Shown piece by piece: positions 14,082-23,060 of a stretch of 28,993 bases of DNA. Position numbers and translations under genes: made by a program. The stretch is from Candidatus Saccharimonadia bacterium. GTDB lineage: Bacteria; Patescibacteriota; Saccharimonadia; Saccharimonadales; UBA4665. A model generated the notes under the pieces. It saw only the letters and a program-made list of their open reading frames with translations. It did no database searches and was not told where the DNA came from. Positions within the stretch are counted from its first letter, which is position 1. The number at the start of each line of letters is the position of its first letter. Where the stretch lies: positions 1 through 28,993 of the forward strand of contig JALQUD010000005.1 of assembly GCA_023268595.1 (NCBI GenBank). The letters run 5' to 3'.

Positions 14082-15437
14082 TTACACGATGCCCTGGCTC
14101 AGCATCGCCTGGGCCACACGCTGGAAACCGGCGGCATTAGCACCGCGCACATAGTCGGTCGCGCCCGTGTCATCTTTGCCGTACTTGACGCATTTGGCAT
14201 GGATATCCTGCATAATGGACTGCAAACGCTCGTCGACATCTTCGTGGGACCATTGGGTGCGGCTGCTGTTCTGGGCCATTTCCAGACCCGATACGGCCAC
14301 ACCGCCCGCATTACTGGCTTTACCCGGCCCGAAGGCGATGCCCGCCTGGCGCAGCACCTGATACGCTTCCGGCGTGGTCGGCATGTTGGCGCCCTCGGCC
14401 ACGATCAGCGGCTTATGGACCACCAACTGCTTGGCTCCGGCTTCATCCAGTTCATTCTGGGTGGCACACGGCAGATAGACATCGGCCTTGACGCCCCACG
14501 GCGCCTGGCCCTCCTTGAATTCAGCCGTTTCATATTTGTTGGCATACTCACGGATTCGGCCGCGTTCGGCGTTCTTGAGCTTCATGATGTACTGCAGCTT
14601 CTCATTGTCGATGCCGTCGGCGTCGTAGATTGTGCCGTCCGAGTCACTCATCGTCAGAACCGTCGCACCCTGCTGCAACGCCTTCTGTGCGGCATATTGG
14701 GCCACATTGCCGGCACCGGAAATCGCCACCGTCTTGCCGTCCAGGCTGTCGTCGCGCTCCTGGAGCATCGCCTCTACGAAGTACACCAGGCCATAACCGG
14801 TCGCTTCTGGCCGCAGATTGCTGCCACCCCAGTCGACACCTTTACCGGTCAACGAGCCATGGAACTCACCGGCCAGCTTCTTATACTGTCCGAACATATA
14901 GCCGATCTCACGCGAGCCGACACCGATGTCACCGGCCGGCACGTCGGTGTCGGGGCCGATGTAATTGGCCAGCTCGGTAATGAATGCCTGGCAGAAACGC
15001 ATCACCTCGGCGTCACTCTTGCCCTTAGGGTCGAAATCAGCCCCGCCCTTGGCGCCGCCCAGCCATAAGCCGGTCAGGCTGTTCTTGAATATCTGTTCGA
15101 ATCCCAGGAACTGCAATACGCTGCGGTTTACCGACGGATGGAAGCGCAGACCGCCTTTGTACGGGCCAAGCAGACTGGAGAACTGCACGCGGTAACCCCG
15201 GTTGATCTGGACCTTGCCGGCATCATCTGTCCAGGCCACCCGGAATTGGATCAGGCGCTCCGGCTCGCTGATGCGCTCCAGGATGGCCGCGTCCTGGTAT
15301 TCCGGGTGCTTGTCCAGCAGGCCGCCAAGCGAGCCGGCGACTTCCCTGACACTCTGCACGAACTCAGGTTCGGCAGCATGCCGTTCACCGAAGTCCTTGA
15401 GGAATGAATCGATATATGTCTGCGATGATCGCGCCAT
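14082..15437 (-). CDS. gdhA: NADP-type glutamate dehydrogenase
   Basis: Interconverts 2-oxoglutarate plus ammonia and glutamate. At 451 residues it is the size of hexameric bacterial GdhA. The glutamate site is seen in YKGGLRFHPSVN (93-104) and GLWLGGAKGGADFDPKGK (123-140), with the catalytic Lys at about 130. The dinucleotide site is ISGAGNVAQYAAQ with an SDSDG turn, which favours NADP(H). AAGGAGG lies 6 nt before the ATG, the strongest ribosome site in the window. The promoter is TTGAAA (plus 15499-15504), 17 nt, CATACT (plus 15476-15481). For a small-genome host it gives a rare route to fix or release ammonia. Confidence 0.97.
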   Translation of the reverse strand: MARSSQTYIDSFLKDFGERHAAEPEFVQSVREVAGSLGGLLDKHPEYQDAAILERISEPERLIQFRVAWTDDAGKVQINRGYRVQFSSLLGPYKGGLRFHPSVNRSVLQFLGFEQIFKNSLTGLWLGGAKGGADFDPKGKSDAEVMRFCQAFITELANYIGPDTDVPAGDIGVGSREIGYMFGQYKKLAGEFHGSLTGKGVDWGGSNLRPEATGYGLVYFVEAMLQERDDSLDGKTVAISGAGNVAQYAAQKALQQGATVLTMSDSDGTIYDADGIDNEKLQYIMKLKNAERGRIREYANKYETAEFKEGQAPWGVKADVYLPCATQNELDEAGAKQLVVHKPLIVAEGANMPTTPEAYQVLRQAGIAFGPGKASNAGGVAVSGLEMAQNSSRTQWSHEDVDERLQSIMQDIHAKCVKYGKDDTGATDYVRGANAAGFQRVAQAMLSQGIV

Positions 15438-15475
15438 GCGGGCCTCCTTGCTCAGTCTGCTGAATAGGTATCGCC

Positions 15476-15504
15476 AGTATGGGCTTATCCACTGCCATTT
15501 TCAA
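15476..15504 (-). promoter_or_regulatory. Promoter of gdhA
   Basis: On the minus strand TTGAAA (plus 15499-15504), a 17-nt spacer and CATACT (plus 15476-15481). Five of six and four of six matches to the sigma70 consensus. Confidence 0.55.
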
Positions 15505-15547
15505 CTCATACATTTCATGGTTGTGGTAGCGCTTACGTTTTGGAATA

Positions 15548-16243
15548 ATGAGTGTAATTCTTATTTACGAGTGGGACATGAATTTCATAGACCGGACGTC
15601 GCTTGGCGACACCCTAGCGGAGAGAGTACAACAATACCATGGCAAGGACGCCGTGGTCGTATGTATGCAGGAGAGTTCCCTGTTGACCTGTCTGACCATC
15701 GCCCGCCATATCCGGGCTTACGTGTATCCGATGATCTATGAACCGGTGCACAGCCCCGACCATGTCCACCTGCTGGTCGGTGCTTATGATCAGGACGGCG
15801 AGTTCATAGCCCTGCCCGACGGGCTGGCCGACGATGAAGAAAAGAAGTTGCCGGAAGACATCAGGAAGTCACTCAAGAAACAGAAGACGGCAGCCATGAA
15901 GTCCATCCGGTTCGCGTTGGCAGGTTATGGCATGACCATCGACAAACGACAGCTCAATGGCCGTGACGTCATCCTGGCGGCCGACATCCTTACCAACGAG
16001 GTGCCGGTCATCATGGCCCGTAATCTCATGAAGGACATCACGCCACGTAGTCTGACAGCCGTGGTCGGCAACGCCACGCCCGATGTGGCCCAGCTGGTAC
16101 GGATCAGTGCCGCCTCCACGGACATCATGGATATCCTGACCGGTATAACATTTGACGAGGACCATTATTTTGAACATGCCGATACATATACCATCGATGA
16201 GAAACGCACGCTCGCCCAGAACATCACGGCGTATTGGCAGTAA
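15548..16243 (+). CDS. Phosphoribosyltransferase-like protein at the head of the MoxR/vWA cluster
   Basis: A 231-residue soluble protein. The segment MNFIDRTSLGDTLAERVQQYHGKDAVVVCMQESSLLTCLTIARHI has the pattern of type I PRTase-fold proteins (an F.DR...G..LA..L..Y.GKD.VV strand-helix lead). The canonical PRPP loop (strand followed by DD and TGGT-like residues) is not seen at the expected place; DVILAADILTNEVPV is the nearest. It may be an inactive or regulatory PRTase homologue. The first ATG is preceded only by TTGGAATA, and a second ATG eleven codons on (15581) may be the true start. It lies 24 bp before moxR and is probably co-transcribed. Confidence 0.6.
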   Translation: MSVILIYEWDMNFIDRTSLGDTLAERVQQYHGKDAVVVCMQESSLLTCLTIARHIRAYVYPMIYEPVHSPDHVHLLVGAYDQDGEFIALPDGLADDEEKKLPEDIRKSLKKQKTAAMKSIRFALAGYGMTIDKRQLNGRDVILAADILTNEVPVIMARNLMKDITPRSLTAVVGNATPDVAQLVRISAASTDIMDILTGITFDEDHYFEHADTYTIDEKRTLAQNITAYWQ

Positions 16244-16267
16244 CAGCAAGGCTTAAGAAGGAATCAT

Positions 16268-17353
16268 ATGGCACCCAATCAACCTCAGCAGCAACCGTAC
16301 CCGACGATGTTCCCCCAGCAAGGCATGCCCCAATCAGCCAACAACGGCCGCTTCGCGCCGTCCAAATCCGCTATCACCGCCAACGAGGTCGCCCGGGCTA
16401 CCAACGTGGTCGCCGCCGTGTCGACGTTGTTCCGTGCCAAAGTGGTCGGCCAGGAGAGCCTGTTACTCAGCCTGATGGTCGCCCTGTTGGCCAACGGCCA
16501 CATCCTGATGGAAAGTGTGCCGGGACTGGCCAAGACCACCGGCGCCAAGACCTTGGCCGACGCCATCACCGCCTCGTTCCGCCGTATCCAATGTACGCCC
16601 GACCTGCTGCCGAGTGACATCATCGGTACGCAGATTTATAACTACTCCAAGGGGACCTTCGAGACCCAGCTCGGTCCGGTCCACGCCAACTTCGTGCTGC
16701 TCGACGAGATCAACCGTTCCAGCTCCAAGACGCAGAGTGCCATGCTTGAGGCCATGCAGGAACGCCAGACCACCATCGGCGGTGAACTGCACCCGCTGCC
16801 AAAACCCTTCTTAGTGCTAGCCACGCAGAACCCGATCGAGCAGGAAGGTACCTACGAGCTGCCGGAAGCCCAGCTGGACCGTTTCATGCTCAAGGAAATC
16901 CTGGACTACCCGAACCCGACCGAAGAGGTCGAGGTGCTCAACCGTATCGAGAGCGGCGTCATCGAAGCAGCGGTCGACGACTCGCAGCTGATCGACCTGC
17001 AGGAGATCGTCTACCTGCAGCAGCTCGTCAAGAAAGTGTACGTCGACACGTCCATCAAGCAGTACATCGTCATCCTCATCAATGCCACCCGCTACCCGGC
17101 CAACGTCATCAACCCGCAACTGGCACGCTACGTCGAGAACGGCGCCAGCCCGCGCGGAAGCATCACCCTGATGCAGGTCGCCCGAGCGGTCGCGCTGATC
17201 AACGGCCGCGACTACGTCACGCCGGACGACGTCAAGATCCTGCGCTATAGCGCCCTACGCCACCGTATCATCCTTAACTTCGAAGCCATGGCAGACAAAG
17301 TGCACCAGGAAGCCGTCATCGACGCCATCTTCGCCGCCACACCGACGCCCTAG
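16268..17353 (+). CDS. MoxR-family AAA+ ATPase
   Basis: A 361-residue ATPase. A Gln/Pro-rich lead of about 35 residues precedes a MoxR core: Walker A ESVPGLAKTT (82-91), Walker B VLLDEINR (143-150), sensor 1 LATQNP, QLDRF with the arginine finger region, and ASPRGS as sensor 2. MoxR proteins act as chaperone-like partners of the vWA and DUF58 proteins that follow. AAGAAGGA lies before the ATG. It starts the canonical MoxR-DUF58-Bat order of genes. Confidence 0.95.
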   Translation: MAPNQPQQQPYPTMFPQQGMPQSANNGRFAPSKSAITANEVARATNVVAAVSTLFRAKVVGQESLLLSLMVALLANGHILMESVPGLAKTTGAKTLADAITASFRRIQCTPDLLPSDIIGTQIYNYSKGTFETQLGPVHANFVLLDEINRSSSKTQSAMLEAMQERQTTIGGELHPLPKPFLVLATQNPIEQEGTYELPEAQLDRFMLKEILDYPNPTEEVEVLNRIESGVIEAAVDDSQLIDLQEIVYLQQLVKKVYVDTSIKQYIVILINATRYPANVINPQLARYVENGASPRGSITLMQVARAVALINGRDYVTPDDVKILRYSALRHRIILNFEAMADKVHQEAVIDAIFAATPTP

Positions 17354-17421
17354 CTGCCGGGCAACGTCACTGACCGTGAAATCCCAACGAAAAACCACAT
17401 AGCGAACACCACACCCACTAT

Positions 17422-18309
17422 ATGCCCAGCCTACTCGTAAAAGTCCGACGTAAGATGTCGATCACCGCCCACCGCAAGGTACGTACCGCACTTGAAGGCG
17501 AGTATACCTCGGTGTCCAAAGGCCGGAGCATGGACTTTGACGACCTGCGTGAATACACCTTGGGTGATGATGTCAAAGACATCGATTGGAAAGCTACCGC
17601 CCGCAGCGGTTCGGTGCGCATCCGCCGCTACGTGGCTATCCGCAAGCACAACATCATGTTAGTGGTCGACACCGGCCGCTCCATGGCCGCCACCGCACCC
17701 AGCGGCGAGTGCAAGCGCGACATCGCCGTCATGACGGCCGGTGTCATCGCTTCGGTAGCCGCCAAACATGCCGACCTGATCTGCCTGACCGCCGGCAACA
17801 GCCAGGATGTGTATCATATGCCGCTGAAAGGCAGCCGGGCGCATATCGAGCGTATCCTGCAATACATCAACGGCCACACCACGTTGGACGCACCGCAGAG
17901 CGATCTGACCAACGTGCTCGATTACATCCGCCGCACTATACGCCGCCGTATGATGCTGGTCGTCATCAGCGACAACCTGCAGTTCGCCGCCGCCCAGGAG
18001 CAGCTACTGCGGCGTCTGGCCGCCCAGCACGAGCTGTTATTCATCGCCATCGACGACCTGGACCCCAGTGCCGACAACTGGAACGAACGCCGGGTCTATG
18101 ACGTCGAACAGCCCATCGTGCTGCCATCGTATGTCCGCCGTCAAAAAGGCGTCGAGGACGCATACCAGAACATGATGCAGCGCGAGCAGGTCAAATCCCA
18201 CCGTACACTGGAACATATCCGCATCAGCAATGTCCGTATCAGCACCGAGGACGAAGTAGTCAACAAGATCGTACGGCTACTCGAGGAGCATAAGCATGCG
18301 CGGCGCTGA
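17422..18309 (+). CDS. DUF58 domain protein with vWA-like fold
   Basis: A 295-residue cytoplasmic protein. The DUF58 signature is clear in KGRSMDFDDLREYTLGDDVKDIDWKATAR (33-61; read as FDDLR, GDDVK, IDWK, AR). A vWA-like domain follows with VVDTGRSM (81-88) as a modified metal site. In this family the protein works with the MoxR ATPase and the Bat proteins. No Shine-Dalgarno is seen in the A/C-rich 68-bp gap before the ATG, unlike the neighbours. The 3' end overlaps the next gene by 14 bp. Confidence 0.93.
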   Translation: MPSLLVKVRRKMSITAHRKVRTALEGEYTSVSKGRSMDFDDLREYTLGDDVKDIDWKATARSGSVRIRRYVAIRKHNIMLVVDTGRSMAATAPSGECKRDIAVMTAGVIASVAAKHADLICLTAGNSQDVYHMPLKGSRAHIERILQYINGHTTLDAPQSDLTNVLDYIRRTIRRRMMLVVISDNLQFAAAQEQLLRRLAAQHELLFIAIDDLDPSADNWNERRVYDVEQPIVLPSYVRRQKGVEDAYQNMMQREQVKSHRTLEHIRISNVRISTEDEVVNKIVRLLEEHKHARR

Positions 18310-18772
18310 GACGCTTAACCCACCGATCCAATACAACTGGATCTGGCTGCTGATCGGCGGCATTTTGGTACTGCTGATCGGCATATGGTACGGCTTCGTA
18401 TTCTTCCACACCCGGCGCCGTAAACTTAAATCGCTCGACACGCTCCGCATCCTGCCCCCGATGGACCTCAACCAACTCAAGATGAAATACCTACAGCTTA
18501 TCCAGCAAGCCTATCAGCGTCACATAGCCGGCGAACTTGATCTGCGCGCCCTGCACCAGGAACTGAGCCGGCTGGTCCGGGCATTCGTGCATGAGGGCAA
18601 CTTCTTGCCGGCGCCATTCCTGACCCTGTCCGACCTCAAGCTATCGCCCTACCCGTCATTGACCAAACTTATCGAAGCTTATTATCCGGAGGAGTTCGCC
18701 GTCATGTCCACGGGTAATGCCCAAGCCGCCACCGAAGCAGCCAAAGGAGTAGTCACCCAATGGCCTTACTGA
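18296..18772 (+). CDS. DUF4381-like single-pass membrane protein
   Basis: A 158-residue protein with one membrane helix (about 14-37), then basic residues and a cytoplasmic domain containing YLQLIQQAYQRHIAGELDLRALHQELSRLVRAFVHE. Size, topology and the position between DUF58 and BatA match the DUF4381 proteins found in Bat operons. GAGGAG lies 7 nt before the ATG. It overlaps both neighbours (14 bp and 13 bp), which shows tight operon coupling. Confidence 0.75.
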   Translation: MRGAETLNPPIQYNWIWLLIGGILVLLIGIWYGFVFFHTRRRKLKSLDTLRILPPMDLNQLKMKYLQLIQQAYQRHIAGELDLRALHQELSRLVRAFVHEGNFLPAPFLTLSDLKLSPYPSLTKLIEAYYPEEFAVMSTGNAQAATEAAKGVVTQWPY

Positions 18773-19764
18773 TTTTCTGGTGGATGCTGGTCATCTGGGC
18801 CGTCCTGATCGTCGCCTATGTGCTGTACCGCTACTGGCGGTCAGTGAAACATCATATCGAGTCCAAAGGTAGCGACACGCCGGTGGCGCACAGCTCGCGC
18901 CTGACGAACCTACCGGAGTACATCAACGCCTTCCGGCAGTACCGCCTGCTGCTGCGTTGGGCCGCCGGACTCATAGCCGTGGCGTTGTTATCCGCGATCA
19001 TCATAACCGCGCGGCCGGCGCTGATCGCGATTGTCAATCCGGTCCAGAAGAACCGTGACATCATGCTCTGTCTGGATGCGTCAGGTTCGGTGCTGAAAGC
19101 CGATGCCGCACTGATCAACCGCTTCAGCGCCCTGACCGACAACTTCAAGGACCAACGCTTCGGACTGACGCTGTTCAACAGCTCGGCCGTCACGGTCATT
19201 CCGCTTAACGATAACTACCAGCTCATCAGCCAACAGCTCAAGAATGCCGGCCAGGCCTTCCAGGCGCAGAAAGGCGATCTGTTCACGAACATGACCAATG
19301 GCACGCTGGCCGGTTTCGAAACGGGCACATCGCTGACCAGCGACGGCTTGGCGACCTGCATCCAACGGATGGGCGCCAACCCGCAACAACGCTCGCAATC
19401 CATCGTCCTGGCATCGGATAACGAGGTCAATGGCTCGCCGGTCGTTGGCATGACCCAGGCGATAGCCATGGCCAAACAGCGCGGCATCCATGTCTTTGTC
19501 ATCGACCCCGGCACCAGCGACCCCAAGAAAGCCGGTGACCACAGCCAGCTGAAGCTGGTAGCCGAGCAGACCGAAGGAGCCTACTTCAATATGAACGACG
19601 GTAACGCCATCAACGACCTGATAGATTCCATCAGCCGCCAATCGACCGTCAAGTACGTCGGGTTGCCGCAACCGGCCATCAACGACACGCCGCAGCTGTT
19701 CATCTATCTGGCAGCCCTGGCGACGATCGCAGCCGTGGTGCTGCTATGGAGGCTTGAGATATGA
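18760..19764 (+). CDS. BatA-like membrane vWA protein
   Basis: A 334-residue protein with two N-terminal helices (about 3-25 and 66-88), a vWA domain and a C-terminal helix ending at the last residues. The metal site is complete: LDASGS (105-110), GTSLTSDG with the Thr, and LASDNE with the Asp. Such proteins are inserted in the membrane with the vWA domain outside or in the periplasm. AAAGGAG lies 10 nt upstream. The stop overlaps the next ATG (ATGA). Confidence 0.9.
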   Translation: MALLIFWWMLVIWAVLIVAYVLYRYWRSVKHHIESKGSDTPVAHSSRLTNLPEYINAFRQYRLLLRWAAGLIAVALLSAIIITARPALIAIVNPVQKNRDIMLCLDASGSVLKADAALINRFSALTDNFKDQRFGLTLFNSSAVTVIPLNDNYQLISQQLKNAGQAFQAQKGDLFTNMTNGTLAGFETGTSLTSDGLATCIQRMGANPQQRSQSIVLASDNEVNGSPVVGMTQAIAMAKQRGIHVFVIDPGTSDPKKAGDHSQLKLVAEQTEGAYFNMNDGNAINDLIDSISRQSTVKYVGLPQPAINDTPQLFIYLAALATIAAVVLLWRLEI

Positions 19765-20876
19765 AGTTACAACCGCTAGTGCCACTCTGGGTGGTCATAC
19801 CGTACGTCGTAGCCCTGGTTGCCGCCGCCGGCTGGTATTACTGGAAAACCAATATCCGCGGCAAGGACAAGAAAGCCAGCAAACCAAAGGTCAAGGACAC
19901 ACGTAAGTGGACCCAGAAGGTCAACTGGCTGTTGGTGCGGCGCGGGACATTAGTGATGCTGCCGGCGCTGGTCGCACTTGGCCCTAGCGTGCAGGGCGGC
20001 GTCTCGTCCCCTGGCGTAGCTAACCTCGATGTGATCTTCGCGGTCGACACCACACCAAGCATGGCTGCCGCCGACTACACCGAAGGATTACAACGCATCG
20101 AGGGCGCCAAACAGGATCTGGCATTACTAGCGAAACAGCTGGAAGGCGCACACTTCGAAGTCATCAGCTTCGACACCGAAGCCAATGTCGTATTACCTAT
20201 GACATCCGATGCCACCGCCTTCGCCTCGGCGCTGGACGGTCTGGCACCGCAGATCAGCAGCTATTCGCAAGGTAGTGGTATCGACAAGCCCTTAGCCTTG
20301 ATAACCCAAGAGCTCAAAGCCAGCCAGGACGCCTTCCCTGACCGCTTCCGTCTCTTGTTCTACCTGGGAGATGGCGAGCAGACCGCCGAGGCCAAAGTCA
20401 CTGCCTTCACACCGGCCGCCAAGTATGTCAATGGTGGCGCAGTGCTTGGTTATGGCACGGCCAAAGGCGCCCAGATGATCAAGCGCACCGGTATGGAGGA
20501 CCCTAACAACCCATCGGCCACAAAGGGCGAAGTCATCACGACCATCGACGAGAAGACTAACACGTTGGTACCAGCCATATCCAAACTTGACGCCAACGCA
20601 CTCAAGAAGATCGGCACCGAGCTCAAGCTGCAATACACCGACCGCAACCAAGGCGGACCGATCACTGATGTCTACCAATCAAGCAAAGCCCAACTGGCCA
20701 TTGATAAGAGCCAGCGCGTCATCCATTACCTCAACCTGTATTGGCTGATCGCTGCGCTGTATGGCGGCTTGCTCTGCTGGGAGCTGCACATTCTGGTTTC
20801 GCGGTTGATAGAAGTCAGGAACCAATCAGGCGTGCCAGTCCAGGCCAAGAAGACGGGAGGCAACCATGGCCGCTAA
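19761..20876 (+). CDS. BatB-like membrane vWA protein
   Basis: A 371-residue protein of similar layout: an N-terminal helix (10-27), a second hydrophobic stretch near 60-75, a vWA domain with VDTTPSM (95-101) as a DxTxS-type metal site and LGDGEQ later, and a C-terminal helix near 322-345. A long insert with GYGTAKGAQMIKRTGMEDP separates the two. BatA and BatB normally act as partners. The 3' end overlaps the next gene by 11 bp. Confidence 0.9.
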   Translation: MKLQPLVPLWVVIPYVVALVAAAGWYYWKTNIRGKDKKASKPKVKDTRKWTQKVNWLLVRRGTLVMLPALVALGPSVQGGVSSPGVANLDVIFAVDTTPSMAAADYTEGLQRIEGAKQDLALLAKQLEGAHFEVISFDTEANVVLPMTSDATAFASALDGLAPQISSYSQGSGIDKPLALITQELKASQDAFPDRFRLLFYLGDGEQTAEAKVTAFTPAAKYVNGGAVLGYGTAKGAQMIKRTGMEDPNNPSATKGEVITTIDEKTNTLVPAISKLDANALKKIGTELKLQYTDRNQGGPITDVYQSSKAQLAIDKSQRVIHYLNLYWLIAALYGGLLCWELHILVSRLIEVRNQSGVPVQAKKTGGNHGR

Positions 20877-21609
20877 GCTTCAACCCATGGTGCCACCGGT
20901 TGCCGGTGGGCAAGCCATGCCGGGCCAACCGTTCGACATGCGCAAGATGGAGTACGAAGAGAACCGCAAGGCCAAGCGCCGTAAGATGCTCAAGTGGACG
21001 TTGCCCTGCTCCATCATCGTCGGCATCATCGCCATATGGTTCCTGCTGCCCGTGCCACTGACCCATGTAGCCATCAAGAACTACGATAAGAAAGCCTTCC
21101 AGACAGCCCGTAAATGGATGACGCCGCTGACATTCACCAGTCCGCAGCCGTTCGTGGCAGCTTTTGACAGCGGCACCATCGATTCCGCCATGGGCAATTA
21201 CATACGTGCCAAGAGCGAACTGACACGTGCGCTAGAGCTGGCACCCGAGGATAAACGCTGCATGGTGCTCCAAAACTTGGTGCTGACACTCCAGAAACAT
21301 GCCGAACAGGCACAGAAGGATGGCAGCGACAGTGATGCCGCTACGTTCAACAGCCAGGCAGACACCTACATGAACGACAACAAACAATGTTTTTCCGTCA
21401 TACCGAGCGAAGACAAGAAGGACGAGGGAGGCGGCGGTGGAGGCGGTGGAGGCGGTGGCGGTGGAGCCCAAGCCGAATCCAACCAGGTACTATCCGCATC
21501 ACAGCAACAGCAGCTGGAGCAAAAAAACCTTCAAGGCCAACAGAGCCAGCAGAAGGACTTCAGCCTGGACAACCCGGATGCCGACAGCCCGGCTATCAGG
21601 CCGTGGTAA
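20866..21609 (+). CDS. BatC-like TPR membrane protein with poly-glycine tract
   Basis: A 247-residue protein. A basic N-terminus with a membrane helix (about 44-62) precedes a short helical-repeat region in which GNYIRAKSELTRALELAPED is a single clear TPR motif. After KKDEGG comes a run of about 13 glycines (near 21425-21465) and then a Gln/Ser-rich tail. The layout agrees with BatC, the TPR member of Bat operons. The poly-Gly run may vary between strains by slippage of its GGN repeats. Confidence 0.8.
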   Translation: MAAKLQPMVPPVAGGQAMPGQPFDMRKMEYEENRKAKRRKMLKWTLPCSIIVGIIAIWFLLPVPLTHVAIKNYDKKAFQTARKWMTPLTFTSPQPFVAAFDSGTIDSAMGNYIRAKSELTRALELAPEDKRCMVLQNLVLTLQKHAEQAQKDGSDSDAATFNSQADTYMNDNKQCFSVIPSEDKKDEGGGGGGGGGGGGGAQAESNQVLSASQQQQLEQKNLQGQQSQQKDFSLDNPDADSPAIRPW

Positions 21610-21643
21610 TAACCGCTACCATAATCAACGTAAGCAGTATACA

Positions 21644-23041
21644 ATGACATCAATGAAACGCTGGCGCCGCTTCCTCAACCGTTTCCATAAGCACGGCACC
21701 CATGGCCGGAACCATACTTTCGGACACCGTTACCTGCGTCCGCTTATCGCTTCCGTACTGTTCTCGCTTCTGGGCACGGCGTTGATAGTCTATTCTTTCG
21801 CCGCGCCCACGGTCATCGTCGGCGGCAACATCCTTGGCAATACGGTTCCCCCGCCACCTGCCGCCAACCCGCCACTTGTCTTCCAATCGTGTACCGGCGG
21901 TATCAACATAGCCCTGTTAGCTGATGTTTCCGGCAGTATCACCAAGGAGACTCAGGACTTCCAGCAGATGAAGAACGCTCTCAAAGATTTCGTGAGCAGC
22001 CTGCTACCAAGTACGCGTACCATGTTCTCGCTGACCCAGTTCGATGACGATGCCCAGGTGATGCGCTACTTCACTAACAACGTCAACGACATCACCCAGG
22101 GAATCGACAGTCTAGAGGGTGGCGGCGGCACCAACTGGAAAGCCGGCCTGGATACCGCCCGAACGACGTTCAATGGTGCACTCAGCGACGCGCCAGGTCT
22201 GCTGATCTTCGCTACCGACGGTGACCCTACATTACCACCACTGTCCGCTATAGCCGAAGCTGTCACATCTGCTAACAGCATTAAACAGAGCGGCATCCAT
22301 ATTCTTGTCATTGGTATCGGCCCTAACCCGACTGTCGGCAACCTCCAGCTCGTATCCGGCAACAACGTCAATACCGGCGGTGTCAACGGCGACGTCATAA
22401 CCACTGACTTCAAATCGCTCAACAACACATTGCAGACCGTCGCCAAAAGCACATGCTCCTCAGGCACTGGCACTGGCGGTACTGGCACGGGAACTGGCGG
22501 TACCGGCAAAGGCACGGGCGGCACGGGCCAAGGAACCGGCGTCGGTGGCTCCGGCCAGGGTTCGAACGGTAGCGGCCGCGGAACCAATGGCAGCGGTATC
22601 GGCAGCATCGGCAAAGGCACCGGTACGTCGATCGGCCCGACGCCACAACCCTCGCCCACACCCACGCCATCAGCGCCAAAAGGCGTCCAGCCGACACCAC
22701 AGCCGACACCGCAACCTAGCCCTGAGCCGGCACCATCGCCAACCGCGGTACCGACACCTGACCCGACACCGACGCCAGCTCCGACACCGATGGCCCAGGG
22801 ACTCAAAACCAAGCCACCATCACCCGCACCTTCGCCGTTCTACGACGGAAAAGAGTATGCCAAGGGTAGTATCAATGATGATTTCGTGGCACCGGCCGCC
22901 CGCAAGACCATCGCGCCATGGATCATCGCGGTAAGCGCCGTAGTGCTACTAGGAGCCGGAGCAGCAGGCTACTATATGTGGAAGCGCAAGCATCCCAAGC
23001 CAGCCGTACCGGAGCTGGGCAAGACTAAGGCCAAAGCCTAA
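21644..23041 (+). CDS. Surface vWA protein with Gly/Thr and Pro-rich linkers and C-terminal membrane anchor
   Basis: A 465-residue protein. A basic lead and helix (about 33-53) resemble a signal anchor. A vWA domain follows with an intact metal site: ADVSGSI (93-99), GGGGTNW and FATDGD. Next come about 50 residues rich in GTG/GTGG/GKGTGG, then about 90 residues of PTP/QPSP/TPAPTP type repeats, then a C-terminal helix (about 424-446) and a basic tail (KRKHPK). This is a stalked adhesin-like layout: a vWA head held away from the membrane by two flexible linkers. Co-directional with the Bat genes after 34 bp; TATACA abuts the ATG and no Shine-Dalgarno is seen. Confidence 0.85.
   Translation: MTSMKRWRRFLNRFHKHGTHGRNHTFGHRYLRPLIASVLFSLLGTALIVYSFAAPTVIVGGNILGNTVPPPPAANPPLVFQSCTGGINIALLADVSGSITKETQDFQQMKNALKDFVSSLLPSTRTMFSLTQFDDDAQVMRYFTNNVNDITQGIDSLEGGGGTNWKAGLDTARTTFNGALSDAPGLLIFATDGDPTLPPLSAIAEAVTSANSIKQSGIHILVIGIGPNPTVGNLQLVSGNNVNTGGVNGDVITTDFKSLNNTLQTVAKSTCSSGTGTGGTGTGTGGTGKGTGGTGQGTGVGGSGQGSNGSGRGTNGSGIGSIGKGTGTSIGPTPQPSPTPTPSAPKGVQPTPQPTPQPSPEPAPSPTAVPTPDPTPTPAPTPMAQGLKTKPPSPAPSPFYDGKEYAKGSINDDFVAPAARKTIAPWIIAVSAVVLLGAGAAGYYMWKRKHPKPAVPELGKTKAKA
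22459..22800 (+). repeat. Low-complexity coding repeats for Gly/Thr and Pro linkers
   Basis: Within the surface vWA gene, GGCACNGG-type units code for GTG/GTGG repeats (about 22459-22625), followed by CCGACACCN-type units coding for PTP/PTPQ repeats (about 22636-22800). Such runs can change length by recombination or slippage. Confidence 0.7.
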
Positions 23042-23060
23042 TTTTCGTCAGGAGTACATG

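Noticed and set aside
14058..15068. A 336-codon plus-strand ORF opposite gdhA
   Set aside because: It lies wholly antisense to a clear gdhA with conserved motifs; its protein is a shadow of the G/C-rich third positions of that gene.
22459..22800. Possible CRISPR or satellite array
   Set aside because: The repeats are short, irregular and in frame, and encode protein linkers; there are no unique spacers.
22066..22812. A 248-codon minus-strand ORF rich in Val/Gly/Pro
   Set aside because: It is the antisense of the Gly/Thr and Pro linker repeats of the surface vWA gene and has no independent support.
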